Origin: Spartobacteria bacterium
Lineage (GTDB): Bacteria; Verrucomicrobiota; Verrucomicrobiia; Chthoniobacterales; UBA10450
Length of the DNA stretch: 64,000 nt
Direction of reading: 5' to 3'
Assembly (NCBI GenBank): GCA_003134785.1
Contig: PLCN01000017.1
Location: 1-64,000, forward strand
Shown here: positions 27,964-37,292 of the stretch, piece after piece
How positions within the stretch are numbered: the first letter of the stretch is position 1
How the letters are laid out: the number at the start of each line of letters is the position of its first letter
Program-made: the position numbers and the translations under genes
Notes under the pieces: generated by a model
Seen by the model: the letters and a program-made list of their open reading frames with translations, nothing else
What the model was told of the DNA's origin: nothing
Database searches by the model: none

Positions 27964-28407
27964 ATGGGCATGCAAGCGACCATGACTTCACCACGCGGGT
28001 TGCGCAAAGCGACTGCGACCAAGTTACTGGTTGTGCTCGGAATTGTTATTGTGCTGGCAAAGGACGTGCACCTATATGCGCTCAGCGCGACACGGGTTCA
28101 CGCGCGCGCCGTGCTCGCGCAGACGCTAGATGGCATTACTGCTTCGGACGCTAAGACTGTGACGGCGGCGCTCGATGCCTTTGACCGGATGACGGGGGAC
28201 ATCTTTTTCGCCGCTACCGGACCGTATCTTGTGCTCGCAATCCTCATTCCCTCCCTGCTCGTCAGTCTCGTTCGTTTGCACAACAATCTCACCGCGACGG
28301 AAGACGTTCTTAGAAGGATCATCGAGAACGGCGGAGCGCGAACGGATGTCGCTACGGCACGACTCGCTTCGACCAAAGTTAACTACCCACGGAACAATAG
28401 CCTATGA
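27964..28407 (+). CDS. Two-helix membrane protein upstream of kdp
   Basis: 147 residues. Membrane helices at about 19-38 and 80-102, with an Ala-rich stretch between that contains 'TLDGITASDAKTVTAALDAF' and probably faces the periplasm, then a helical cytoplasmic tail ('LHNNLTATEDVLRRIIENGG'). No family recognised. Its stop codon overlaps the start of the 27-residue gene that follows (ATGA), so it belongs to the Kdp operon. A helper or sensor for the pump is possible but not shown. Confidence 0.65.
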   Translation: MGMQATMTSPRGLRKATATKLLVVLGIVIVLAKDVHLYALSATRVHARAVLAQTLDGITASDAKTVTAALDAFDRMTGDIFFAATGPYLVLAILIPSLLVSLVRLHNNLTATEDVLRRIIENGGARTDVATARLASTKVNYPRNNSL

Positions 28408-28487
28408 TGGACTTTTTCTTTATCGCACTCACCTTCGGTTTCTTTGCACTCATGCTCGCTTTCATCCTGGCCTGCGAAAAGGTCTAA
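28404..28487 (+). CDS. 27-residue single-helix membrane peptide before kdpF
   Basis: Too short for normal gene calling. The frame starts ATG-ATG at 28404, overlaps the preceding stop by 4 bp, and encodes one hydrophobic helix ('DFFFIALTFGFFALMLAFIL') ending ACEKV, then TAA. It is 13 bp from kdpF. I recall similar mini-proteins ('FFIALTxxxFAL...CE/D') next to kdp genes in other phyla, where they are unnamed. Like KdpF, it may be a lipid-like stabilising subunit of the pump. Coupling and position are the main evidence. Confidence 0.6.
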   Translation: MMDFFFIALTFGFFALMLAFILACEKV

Positions 28488-28500
28488 CCACCTCAATCCC

Positions 28501-28584
28501 ATGGAAAATACCATCGTCGGAATCATCGCTCTCGGGCTGATCGTCTATCTCATCTTTACGATCGTCCGTCCGGAGAAATTTTAG
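28501..28584 (+). CDS. kdpF: KdpF, small subunit of the potassium-transporting ATPase
   Basis: 27 residues: one hydrophobic helix and the tail 'YLIFTIVRPEKF', matching the KdpF pattern (E. coli KdpF is 29 residues and ends with a similar short polar tail). It starts at ATG 28501 and ends 12 bp before kdpA, its usual place. KdpF sits at the edge of the KdpA subunit and stabilises the complex. Found by reading the gap; too short for most gene callers. Confidence 0.85.
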   Translation: MENTIVGIIALGLIVYLIFTIVRPEKF

Positions 28585-28596
28585 CTAACACTCCTC

Positions 28597-30435
28597 ATGA
28601 ATAGCTCAGGTTGGATTCAACTCATCCTCTATGTCGGCATCCTGCTGGCGATCACCAAACCGCTCGGCCTTTACCTCTGCAAGGTGCTGGACGTGGACGG
28701 CCAGACCTTTCTCGATCCCGTCGTCAAACCACTGGAACGGCTGACTTACAAATTGATCGGTGTCGATCCGAAGGAGGAACACGACTGGAAGCGCTACGCC
28801 ACCGCGATGCTGCTTTTCAGTCTCGTCTCAATGCTGTTCACCTACGCCATCCTGCGCTTGCAGGCGGTGCTCCCGTTCCAGTCGCTCTTCAATTCGCAGA
28901 AGCTCAGCGCCGTGAGCGAGCACCTTTCGTTCAATACCGCGGCAAGCTTCACCACGAATACGAACTGGCAGAGCTACAGCGGCGAAGGGACGATGTCCTA
29001 CTTTTCACAAATGGTCGCACTGGCCATCCATAACTTCGCCTCGGCTGCCGTTGGTATCGGCATTGCGGCGGCGCTGGTTCGCGGCATCGCGCGGCATACG
29101 GCAAAGACGATTGGCAATTTCTGGGTAGATCTCACCCGCGTCACTTACTATCTGCTCCTGCCAATCTGCATCGTCTTTGCGGTTGTTCTCGTGTCGCAGG
29201 GCATGATCCAAAACTTCAAGCCGTTCGACACCGCGGCGCTGACTGAGCCCGTCCACGCGCAAGTCGAGAAGAAGAACGACAAAGGCGAGACCGTGAAAGG
29301 TTCCGACGGCAAGACCGTCATGGAGGATCAGGTCACGGACACCCAGACGATCGTGCAAGGGCCTATGGCTTCACAGATCGCGATCAAAATGCTGGGCACT
29401 AACGGTGGCGGTTACACAAACGCGAACGCCGCACAGCCCTTCGAGAACCCGACGCCGCTCTCAAACTTCCTGCAAATGCTCTCAATCTTCGCGATCCCGA
29501 GCGCACTGACTTATTTCCTCGGCCGCACAGTTAAGAACCAGGGGCACGGCTGGGCGGTGTGGGCGGCGATGTTTGTCCTCTTCTTTGCCGGCGTCATGGT
29601 AGCAGCTCATTATGAAGCGGCCGGCAATCCTAACCTTACTGCGCTCGGCGTGGATCCGGCCGATGGCAACATGGAAGGCAAGGAGGTCCGCTTCGGCATC
29701 TTTAATTCCGCGCTCTTCGCCACTATCACGACGGATGCTTCGTGCGGCGCGGTTAACTCGATGCACGATTCTTTCACTCCGCTCGGGGGATTGGTGCCCT
29801 TACTTAACATTCAGCTCGGGGAAGTCGTCTTCGGCGGCGTGGGCGCGGGCCTTTATGGAATGCTGATCTATGTCATCATCGCGGTTTTTATCGCGGGTCT
29901 GATGGTAGGTCGCACGCCGGAATACCTCGGGAAAAAGATCGAGCCGAAAGACGTTAAGATGGCTTCGTTCGTTATCCTCATCCTGGCTTTCTCCATTCTC
30001 GGTTTCTCGGCCTGGGCCAGTGTCAGCAAGATGGGAGCGCCGGATCCGCTGACAAACCAACTCACCGATGGCACCAACAACAGCGGGCCGCATGGCTTCA
30101 GCGAAATTCTTTACGCTTACAGCTCCGCCACCGGCAACAACGGCAGCGCATTCGCGGGCCTCACGGCGAACGCGCCCTGGTACGACACCACCCTGGGTCT
30201 CGCGACGCTCTTCGGACGCTTCGCCATGATCGTGCCGATCCTCGCGCTCGCCGGCTCACTCGCGCGCAAGAAGTTAATCGCGGAAAGCGCTGGTACCTTC
30301 CCGGTCTCCGGCCCGCTCTTCACCAGTCTGCTGGTGGGCACCGTTCTACTCGTCGGCGCACTTACCTTTGTTCCGGCACTGGTGCTCGGACCGGTGGTCG
30401 AGCACTTCCTCATGCACGCGGGTAATTGGTTCTAG
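28597..30435 (+). CDS. kdpA: Potassium-transporting ATPase subunit KdpA
   Basis: 612 residues with ten membrane helices; the channel-like, K+-selecting subunit of the KdpFABC pump in the cytoplasmic membrane. Selectivity-filter region 'GTNGGGYTNANAAQPFENPT' and the N-terminal 'NTAASFTTNTNWQSYSGEG' are as in the family. It is about 50 residues longer than E. coli KdpA (557), the extra being a charged insert at about 220-255 ('EKKNDKGETVKGSDGKTV'), probably on the outside. It sits between kdpF and kdpB in a tight operon. Confidence 0.97.
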   Translation: MNSSGWIQLILYVGILLAITKPLGLYLCKVLDVDGQTFLDPVVKPLERLTYKLIGVDPKEEHDWKRYATAMLLFSLVSMLFTYAILRLQAVLPFQSLFNSQKLSAVSEHLSFNTAASFTTNTNWQSYSGEGTMSYFSQMVALAIHNFASAAVGIGIAAALVRGIARHTAKTIGNFWVDLTRVTYYLLLPICIVFAVVLVSQGMIQNFKPFDTAALTEPVHAQVEKKNDKGETVKGSDGKTVMEDQVTDTQTIVQGPMASQIAIKMLGTNGGGYTNANAAQPFENPTPLSNFLQMLSIFAIPSALTYFLGRTVKNQGHGWAVWAAMFVLFFAGVMVAAHYEAAGNPNLTALGVDPADGNMEGKEVRFGIFNSALFATITTDASCGAVNSMHDSFTPLGGLVPLLNIQLGEVVFGGVGAGLYGMLIYVIIAVFIAGLMVGRTPEYLGKKIEPKDVKMASFVILILAFSILGFSAWASVSKMGAPDPLTNQLTDGTNNSGPHGFSEILYAYSSATGNNGSAFAGLTANAPWYDTTLGLATLFGRFAMIVPILALAGSLARKKLIAESAGTFPVSGPLFTSLLVGTVLLVGALTFVPALVLGPVVEHFLMHAGNWF

Positions 30436-30474
30436 GCCGCTCTCAACTAAAAACTCTCAACTATCAACTCACCC

Positions 30475-32499
30475 ATGGCCGCTAAAACTCATTCCATCTT
30501 CGATCCGGCGATCATCATTCCGGCAATCGGCGCTTCGTTCAAAAAGCTCAACCCCGCCCACATGGTCGGTAACCCTGTGATGTTTGTTACTGAGGTGGGC
30601 GCGCTGATTACAACCGTGCTGCTCATTACCGGCGGGCAAGGCGCATCCGTTGGCTTCCTCCTTCAGATCACTCTCTGGCTCTGGTTCACTGTGGTCTTCG
30701 CGAACTTCGCCGAGGCGATGGCGGAAGGTCGCGGCAAAGCCCAGGCCGAAACGCTTCGGAAAGCCAAGACCGAGACTAAGGCCAATCGCCTTCGCGATGA
30801 TGGAACTCTGGAGGAAGTTCCATCGAACAACCTCAGGAAAGATGATTTCGTTCTCGTTAAAGCCGGCGAGTTCATCCCGGGCGATGGCGAGATTATCGAA
30901 GGCGCCGCGACCGTGGACGAATCGGCCATCACCGGCGAATCAGCACCTGTTGTTCGCGAAGCTGGCGGCGACCGCAGCGCTGTCACCGGCGGCACGCGCG
31001 TGCTTTCCGACGTCATCAAGGTCCGCATCACGGCGAACCCCGGTGAAACCTTTCTCGATCGGATGATCGGGCTAGTTGAAGGCGCGAAACGTCAGAAGAC
31101 GCCGAACGAAATCGCGCTCACCATCCTCCTCTCCGCGCTCACGATCATCTTTCTCATCGTGCTCATGTCGATGAAAGCGTTTGGCATCTACAATGGTGTT
31201 GACTTCTCCATCACTGTTCTTGCCGCGCTGCTCGTCTGTCTCATTCCTACGACGATCGGCGGATTGCTCAGCGCCATCGGCATCGCGGGGATCGATCGTC
31301 TCGTGCAGAAAAACGTGCTCGCCATGAGTGGGCGCGCGGTCGAAGCGGCCGGCGACGTCGATGTGCTGCTGCTGGACAAGACCGGCACGATCACGCTCGG
31401 CAACCGTCAGGCCGCGGAGTTCATGCCCGCTCCAGGTGTGACGAGAGAAGCGATGGCCGAAGCTGCGCAACTCGCTTCGCTGGCCGACGAAACTCCGGAA
31501 GGCCGGAGCATTGTCGTGCTGGCCAAGGAAAAATACGGACTGCGCGGACGCGAGCTCAATGAGCTGCCGCATGCCACCTTTGTTCCGTTCACTGCACAAA
31601 CCCGCATGAGCGGCGTGGACATCAACGGAACGAAATATCGCAAAGGCGCGGCCGAGCAGGTGAAGGCTTTTGCGGGCGGCAACCTACCCGCCGCTGTCCA
31701 ATCGGACGTCGACAAGATCTCTGGCCTTGGGGGCACACCGCTGGTCGTGGCCTCGAATGAGAAAGTGCTCGGCACGATCTACCTCAAGGACATCGTGAAA
31801 GGCGGACTGGCGGATCGTTTCGAGCGCTTCCGCGCCATGGGCATCCGCACGATCATGATCACGGGCGACAATCCGCGCACCGCTGCGGCCATCGCGAAAG
31901 AAGCAGGCGTCGACGATTTTCTCGCCGAAGCAACGCCGGAGCAGAAACTTTCACTGATTCGCAAAGAACAGGAAGGTGGTCATCTCGTGGCCATGACGGG
32001 CGACGGCACGAACGACGCCCCCGCGCTCGCGCAGGCGGACGTCGGCGTGGCGATGAACACCGGCACGCAAGCCGCCAAGGAAGCGGGCAACATGGTCGAT
32101 CTCGATTCAAACCCGACGAAGCTCATCGAGGTGGTCGAGATCGGAAAGCAACTCCTCATCACTCGCGGCGCGCTCACTACTTTCAGCATCGCAAACGACG
32201 TGGCGAAATATTTCGCCATCATCCCAGCGATGCTGCTCCGCAGCTTTCCGTCCATCGCGCCGCTCAACGTCATGAAGCTAGTCTCACCGGAAAGCGCCAT
32301 TCTGAGCGCGGTCATTTTCAACGCCATTATCATCATTCTGCTCATTCCTCTCGCATTGCGCGGTGTGAAATTCCGCCCGCTCGGCGCGGCCAAAATCCTG
32401 CAGCGCAACCTGCTCATCTACGGCGTGGGCGGCGTCATCATTCCGTTCATTGGCATTAAGGCAATCGACATGGTCGTTAACGCCCTTCATCTCGCCTAA
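30475..32499 (+). CDS. kdpB: Potassium-transporting ATPase subunit KdpB (P-type ATPase)
   Basis: 674 residues. The phosphorylated Asp is residue 301 in '[14 protein letters not shown]'. The actuator motif 'ITGESAP' (TGES), nucleotide-binding '[10 protein letters not shown]' and hinge '[12 protein letters not shown]' are all present, so the pump is catalytically complete. It couples ATP hydrolysis to K+ transport through KdpA. A Ser corresponding to the inhibitory phospho-Ser162 of E. coli lies in the 'TGES' motif. The gap to kdpA is 39 bp, and kdpC starts 16 bp downstream. Confidence 0.97.
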   Translation: MAAKTHSIFDPAIIIPAIGASFKKLNPAHMVGNPVMFVTEVGALITTVLLITGGQGASVGFLLQITLWLWFTVVFANFAEAMAEGRGKAQAETLRKAKTETKANRLRDDGTLEEVPSNNLRKDDFVLVKAGEFIPGDGEIIEGAATVDESAITGESAPVVREAGGDRSAVTGGTRVLSDVIKVRITANPGETFLDRMIGLVEGAKRQKTPNEIALTILLSALTIIFLIVLMSMKAFGIYNGVDFSITVLAALLVCLIPTTIGGLLSAIGIAGIDRLVQKNVLAMSGRAVEAAGDVDVLLLDKTGTITLGNRQAAEFMPAPGVTREAMAEAAQLASLADETPEGRSIVVLAKEKYGLRGRELNELPHATFVPFTAQTRMSGVDINGTKYRKGAAEQVKAFAGGNLPAAVQSDVDKISGLGGTPLVVASNEKVLGTIYLKDIVKGGLADRFERFRAMGIRTIMITGDNPRTAAAIAKEAGVDDFLAEATPEQKLSLIRKEQEGGHLVAMTGDGTNDAPALAQADVGVAMNTGTQAAKEAGNMVDLDSNPTKLIEVVEIGKQLLITRGALTTFSIANDVAKYFAIIPAMLLRSFPSIAPLNVMKLVSPESAILSAVIFNAIIIILLIPLALRGVKFRPLGAAKILQRNLLIYGVGGVIIPFIGIKAIDMVVNALHLA

Positions 32500-32515
32500 C
32501 GCAAAACAATACCCT

Positions 32516-33112
32516 ATGAATACCATCGTTAAAGAAACCACCAGGGCGATCCTCGCGACGCTTCTTTTCGCAATCGTTCTCTGCGGCGTCTATCCAGTCA
32601 TCATCTGGGGAGCCAGCCAACTGCTCTTCCCGCACCAGGCCAACGGCAGCCTGATCGAAGGCCGCGATCGCAAGATCGTCGGTTCGGAATGGCTCGGACA
32701 GAATTTCACCGGCGCGAAATATTTTCACCCACGGCCATCCGCCGCGGGTGCGAATGGTTACGATGCGGCCAACTCGAGCGGCTCAAATCTCGGACCCACC
32801 TCGAAAAAGTTAATCGATTCGCTGAGGCAACGCGCGACTGACTATCGCAAGGAGAATGGACTCGCCTCGGATAGTCTTGTTCCCGGCGATGCCGTGACGG
32901 CGAGCGGAAGCGGGCTTGATCCGCACATCAGCCCGAAGAATGCGGCGTTACAAGCGTCCCGCGTCGCGAAGGAGCGTGGCCTCAGCCTCGACGATGTGAA
33001 ATCGGAAATCGCGAAAGCCACCGACCGCCCGTCGTTCGGCATTCTTGGTGAAGCCGGCGTGAACGTGCTCAAACTTAATCTTGCGCTCGACGCAGTGGCT
33101 CCCAAAAAATAA
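32516..33112 (+). CDS. kdpC: Potassium-transporting ATPase subunit KdpC
   Basis: 198 residues from ATG 32516; a longer frame overlaps kdpB and is not plausible. One N-terminal membrane helix ('ILATLLFAIVLCGVYPVIIW') and a periplasmic domain with 'FHPRPSAAG', 'SSGSNLGPTSKKL', 'GSGLDPHISPKNAALQ' and 'GVNVLKLNLALD', all typical of KdpC. KdpC is the periplasmic cap of the pump. It lies 9 bp before the KdpD-like gene. Confidence 0.96.
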   Translation: MNTIVKETTRAILATLLFAIVLCGVYPVIIWGASQLLFPHQANGSLIEGRDRKIVGSEWLGQNFTGAKYFHPRPSAAGANGYDAANSSGSNLGPTSKKLIDSLRQRATDYRKENGLASDSLVPGDAVTASGSGLDPHISPKNAALQASRVAKERGLSLDDVKSEIAKATDRPSFGILGEAGVNVLKLNLALDAVAPKK

Positions 33113-33121
33113 TCCCTTCGC

Positions 33122-34252
33122 ATGCCCGACGCCGACTCTGCCGTACGTCCGAGCGCGGATGATTTCCTTTCGATCATTCGCCAACAGCAGGCCGGAAAGC
33201 TGAAGATCTATCTCGGCCCCTGCCCCGGTGTCGGCAAAACTTATTCGATGTTGAATGAGGGACGCCGCTTGAAGCAGCGTGGAGTGGATGTCGTCATCGG
33301 CTATGTCGAGCCGCACGATCGCCCCGAAACCACCGCGCAGATCGGCGATCTCGAGATCGTTCCCCCGCGCCTAACGAGTTATCATGGAATCACACTTCGG
33401 GAAATGGACGTGGACGCCGTCATCGCGCGCAAGCCGACTGTCGCCCTGGTCGATGAACTCGCGCACACGAATGCGCCCGACAGCAAGAACCGCAAACGCT
33501 ACGAGGACGTGGAGGATCTGCTCCGCGCGGGCGTCAACGTCATCAGCACGGTCAACATTCAGCACCTCGAATCGCTCTATAACTTCGTCGAAGAGTCAAC
33601 CGGCGTCCGCGTGAAAGAACGAGTGCCCGACGAGGTCCTCACCAAAGCCGACCAGATCGTGAACATCGACTTGCCCGCCGAAGATTTGCAGGAGCGGCTG
33701 CAGTCCGGAAAAATCTATCCGAAAGAACGGATCGAAGCCGCGCTCGCAAATTTCTTCACCCAGAAAAACCTCACCCGCTTGCGCGAAATGACGCTGACCG
33801 AGACGGCGAACTTTCTCGACCGCAAGCAACGCGACACAGCCGAGAGCGCGGAGAACGTCAGTGCGCTTGGACAGGTGATGGTCGCGATCAGCAGTCAGGG
33901 ACCGGATCCCGGACGGCTGCTTCGCAAAACCGCGCGCCTGGCTTCGCAGCTCAACGCCCAATGGTATGCGGTCTATGTGCGCACACCCGAGGAGTCGGCC
34001 ATAAAAATCGATGCCACCGCGCAGCGCCGCGTCACCGACACCCTCGAAACCGCCCAGAAAATGGGCGGTTTGGTCTTCTCCATGAAAGGCGAAGACGTCG
34101 CGCAGGCCCTGATCTCTTTCGCTCGCGAATACGGCATTACCCACATCGTCGTCGGCCGCCCCGGGAGCAAAAGGCTGAAGCGGCTATTCAAAAAGACGCT
34201 GCACGAAAAACTTTTGCAGGCATTGCCGGACGTCGATCTCGTCGTCGTCTGA
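33122..34252 (+). CDS. kdpD: Kinase-less KdpD (sensor N-domain plus universal-stress domain)
   Basis: 376 residues, against about 900 for full KdpD. It has the KdpD N-domain (about 18-230) with Walker-type 'GPCPGVGKTYSML' (from residue 32) and 'VALVDELAHTNAPDSKNRKR', then a USP domain (about 245-376; 'HIVVGRPGSKRLKRLFKKTL'). It stops there with a clean TGA: no membrane helices, GAF, HisKA or ATPase domain, and no kinase half downstream in any frame. Similar short KdpD proteins are known in cyanobacteria. It can only sense or modulate, so the kinase at 23141 in the same operon is the likely signalling partner. No kdpE is present. Confidence 0.9.
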   Translation: MPDADSAVRPSADDFLSIIRQQQAGKLKIYLGPCPGVGKTYSMLNEGRRLKQRGVDVVIGYVEPHDRPETTAQIGDLEIVPPRLTSYHGITLREMDVDAVIARKPTVALVDELAHTNAPDSKNRKRYEDVEDLLRAGVNVISTVNIQHLESLYNFVEESTGVRVKERVPDEVLTKADQIVNIDLPAEDLQERLQSGKIYPKERIEAALANFFTQKNLTRLREMTLTETANFLDRKQRDTAESAENVSALGQVMVAISSQGPDPGRLLRKTARLASQLNAQWYAVYVRTPEESAIKIDATAQRRVTDTLETAQKMGGLVFSMKGEDVAQALISFAREYGITHIVVGRPGSKRLKRLFKKTLHEKLLQALPDVDLVVV

Positions 34253-34382
34253 GCAGCGCGCAAACAAAGTAAGGCCGCTTGGCCGGAGCCTCCGCGCGGG
34301 AAAAAGACCCAGCTGGATGAATTTCTAATTCTAAGAAAGAGCTTGTCACTGGTGGAGCACGCGAGAAAAGTCGCCAAGCGCG

Positions 34383-36275
34383 ATGGCTGATCTAATTCTC
34401 ACGGAGACCACGGCGCATCGGCCCCGCAACGTCGACTGGAAGCGTGCCGCCGCACTTCTCTACGGCGATTGGGGTACCAGCAAGGCCTACGTCATCGGCC
34501 TGGCTTTCGTTGCGGCGGGCTTCGCGTCGCTCCCGATTATTCTGGCGGTCTGCGCGCTGACCGGTCTGGTCGGAATCAATTACGCGGTGATTTGCCGCTA
34601 TTTTCCGGACGGAGGCGGTGTTTACTCGGCTGCGAAATCGCAGGGGCGATTGCTCGCGGTCGTGGGCGCGCTGCTTCTCGTCGCCGACCTCACCGTGACC
34701 GCCGCGCTGAGCGGATGGTCCGCGCTCACCTATGTCATCTCGGGAGCAGAACACATCGTCTGGCTCAAGTTTCTCAAGGACCATATCGCGATTACCACCA
34801 TCGTGGTGCTCTTCTTCATCGGCTTCATCAACTGGTTTGGACCCAAGCATTCCGGGACTCTCGCGATGGCGCTCGCTTTGCCGACCGTCATCGTTGTCAT
34901 CGTTCTAATTGGACTGGCCGCCCCACATTTGACGACGCATTTTCTCGAGCCACGTCACGAGAGTCTGAGCAAGCTCTGGGTGCAATTCGTGGGTGTGATC
35001 CTGGCGCTTTCCGGCGTCGAGGCGATCGCAAATCTCACGGGAGTGATGAAGCTCGACCCGGGTTCGACTCCGGACAAGCCGAGCGTCCATCGCGAATCGA
35101 TCAAGGCGATCCTGCCCGTTGCGATCGAAGTGGTTGTGGGCACGGCGCTTCTCGGTTGGGCCATGCTCTCCTTGCCCCACGTGATGGAAAAGACCATGGG
35201 GCCGCTCAGTCGCAATGAAATCACCACCGTCCTGATGCACCGGAACGAGGACATGCTGCGATTTATCGGGGAGCAATTTGGGAGCGCCTCTTTCGGCCCA
35301 TCGTTCGGAGAGATTTTCGGTTGGGTCGTCGGTATCGTTTTTCTTCTTCTCCTGTTGAGCGCCGCCAATACTGCCATCGTTGCCATGGTCGGTCTGCTCT
35401 ACATGACCGCGCGCGATGGTGAAATGCCACGGCAGTTCAAGCAGTTGAACAAGCATGGCGTGCCTCTTTTCCCGCTCGCGATTGCGGTCGGTCTCCCGTG
35501 CATTGTCCTCCTCGCGGCCACGAGTTTCGAATCGTTGGCGGGCCTTTATGCCATCGGTGTCGTCGGCGCCATTACCGTGAATCTGGGGTCGTGCACGATG
35601 AATCGCACGATCGGTTTCACCTGGTATGACCGCGCACTTTTTGGTCTGACGTTTGCGATTTTATTATTCGTGGAGTTGACGCTCGCCCACACCAAGCCCG
35701 ACGCGCTCTTCTTCGTGATGTGCATTCTCGGAGTTGGCCTGGCGGTGCGCGCCTATACGCAAAAACGGCAAGGCCTGACCACAATGACAGTGACCCGTCA
35801 GGTTGCCGCGATGGTTTCGCCCGACCTGGTTGCGACCATGCAACCACGCATGCAAGAGGGTCAAAAAATCATGGTGGCAGCGCGTGGGATTACCTCGGTG
35901 CTAAGCTTCGCGCTCGACGAGGCCCAACTGCGGAAGGCCACCCTCTGCGTGCTCTACGTGAAAGAGATAGCAGTCTTTTACGGAGGCGGCGGGCCACTTG
36001 GCCGAGCTCGCTGGCAGGATAATCCCGAGGCCAATACGATCATGTCGCTCATGATGAAGATCGGCGAAGAGCGTGGCATTTGCGTGCTGCCGGTTTACGC
36101 CGTGAGCGAGGACGCTGCCGCCACCATCCTCGATCTTTCGGCTACGATGGGCGTGGATTATCTCATCATCGGCGCGTCGCAGCGAAACACGCTGGCCAAG
36201 CTTCTCGGAGGCAGCATCGTCACCACCGTGGCGCAGCAATTGCCCGATACGATTCGGCTCGTCATCTTCGGATAG
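34383..36275 (+). CDS. APC-superfamily permease with C-terminal universal-stress domain (KimA-like), second copy
   Basis: 630 residues, paralogue of 19434-21254 with the same plan. About 12 membrane helices (to about 460) include 'YGDWGTSKAYVIGLAF', 'FPDGGGVYSAAKSQGRL' and 'ALSGVEAIANLTGVM', then a USP domain with 'VDYLIIGASQRNTLAKLLGG'. The architecture is that of KimA-type potassium importers. It follows kdpD by 130 bp on the same strand, the only sizeable gap in the cluster, so it may have its own promoter. Position strengthens the potassium assignment; transport of an amino acid remains possible. Confidence 0.8.
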   Translation: MADLILTETTAHRPRNVDWKRAAALLYGDWGTSKAYVIGLAFVAAGFASLPIILAVCALTGLVGINYAVICRYFPDGGGVYSAAKSQGRLLAVVGALLLVADLTVTAALSGWSALTYVISGAEHIVWLKFLKDHIAITTIVVLFFIGFINWFGPKHSGTLAMALALPTVIVVIVLIGLAAPHLTTHFLEPRHESLSKLWVQFVGVILALSGVEAIANLTGVMKLDPGSTPDKPSVHRESIKAILPVAIEVVVGTALLGWAMLSLPHVMEKTMGPLSRNEITTVLMHRNEDMLRFIGEQFGSASFGPSFGEIFGWVVGIVFLLLLLSAANTAIVAMVGLLYMTARDGEMPRQFKQLNKHGVPLFPLAIAVGLPCIVLLAATSFESLAGLYAIGVVGAITVNLGSCTMNRTIGFTWYDRALFGLTFAILLFVELTLAHTKPDALFFVMCILGVGLAVRAYTQKRQGLTTMTVTRQVAAMVSPDLVATMQPRMQEGQKIMVAARGITSVLSFALDEAQLRKATLCVLYVKEIAVFYGGGGPLGRARWQDNPEANTIMSLMMKIGEERGICVLPVYAVSEDAAATILDLSATMGVDYLIIGASQRNTLAKLLGGSIVTTVAQQLPDTIRLVIFG

Positions 36276-36314
36276 CCCTATACTCTCGTCATTTCCTCCT
36301 GCGAGGGACTTGCC

Positions 36315-37055
36315 GTGACCGCGCCCAGCCAGATCGATGATTGCCTGGAGCTGATGCAAAAGCTGATCGAGTACCGTTATCAAAAGGCTTTGCATCATCA
36401 GCTCATGAAAGCTGCCGATCATTCCATGCTCGGTATCGATGTGCTGGTCCTGATCTACCATTTTGCCAGGATCGCTGACGGTGACATTCTCGAGATCGGT
36501 TCCTTTGTGGGCGGATCAACGATCGCCGCGGGCTTGGGCGTACGTGATTCGGGCAGACCAAGGAAAATCATCAGCATCGAAGTCGGCGGCCGGCTCGATG
36601 ATCATCGCATGGCGACGAAGGATATTTGCAAAGACCTCAAAAGGAATCTTTCGCGCGTGGGATTGCTCGAGGCGGTTGCCTTAATCAACGGATCGTCTTT
36701 CGATGAGAGGACGATCGCGTCCGTTCGGGAACTGACATCACCGGGCCAGACCGGTCTGTTTATCTTCGACGCGGACGCGAATGTCCGCCGCGATATCGAC
36801 TGCTACAGCGACAGGTTTGCAAAGGGTTGCTGGATCGTGATCGATGATTATTTCAGCGCGACGGAGAAGGGCGGCCCGACCCGAATTCAAGTAGACGAGC
36901 TGGTGACCGCGGGTCGATTGGAGCCACTGGGATTTTACGGGTGGGGCACCTGGATCGGCCGTTGGCTGGGTGCCGCGATGATTTTTTTTGGCGTGCAAAC
37001 AACAGGCGCGGAGTCATTTATGAGCTGGGCGTGGGCCGCGATCGTTGACATTTGA
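36315..37055 (+). CDS. Class I methyltransferase-like protein
   Basis: 246 residues starting at GTG 36315 after a GAGGG ribosome site. The core fits a SAM-dependent methyltransferase: motif I-like 'GDILEIGSFVGGSTIAAGLG', a strand-acid end at 'KIISIEVGGR', and 'GLFIFDADANVRRDID' followed by 'GCWIVIDDYF' as in the family-24 type. A helical N-terminus precedes it and the last 40 residues are hydrophobic ('WIGRWLGAAMIFFGV'). Target unknown; small molecule or cell-surface sugar are both plausible. It starts 39 bp after the KimA-like gene and could be co-transcribed. Confidence 0.65.
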   Translation: MTAPSQIDDCLELMQKLIEYRYQKALHHQLMKAADHSMLGIDVLVLIYHFARIADGDILEIGSFVGGSTIAAGLGVRDSGRPRKIISIEVGGRLDDHRMATKDICKDLKRNLSRVGLLEAVALINGSSFDERTIASVRELTSPGQTGLFIFDADANVRRDIDCYSDRFAKGCWIVIDDYFSATEKGGPTRIQVDELVTAGRLEPLGFYGWGTWIGRWLGAAMIFFGVQTTGAESFMSWAWAAIVDI

Positions 37056-37164
37056 AAGCTCGATGGAATCTTTTCGTCGCGTTAAGATTGTTCAGGCCAG
37101 CTTTAAGAAGGCGCCTGCCATTCTTCCGCGGTTAAAAGCCTATCGTTTAGTTTTCAACTAAGAA

Positions 37165-37257
37165 TTAACTCTCCGGCACATCGCCGGCCGGAAGCTCTTC
37201 GAGGAGCTTCTTCAGTAAACCCGCTGCCCGCGCATGGCTTCCATGCATGCAGCTCAT
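37165..37257 (-). CDS. Possible 30-residue peptide
   Basis: ATG 37257 to TAA 37165 on the minus strand encodes a 30-residue peptide with an amphipathic helical run 'AAGLLKKLLEELPAGD'. Codon choice (GC-rich third positions) resembles real genes nearby, but no ribosome site is seen. It could be the tail of a lost gene. The remainder of the 37056-37292 gap shows nothing. Confidence 0.25.
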   Translation of the reverse strand: MSCMHGSHARAAGLLKKLLEELPAGDVPES

Positions 37258-37292
37258 GAATTTCGCAGTGCTCGAACTCTGCCCACCAATAT

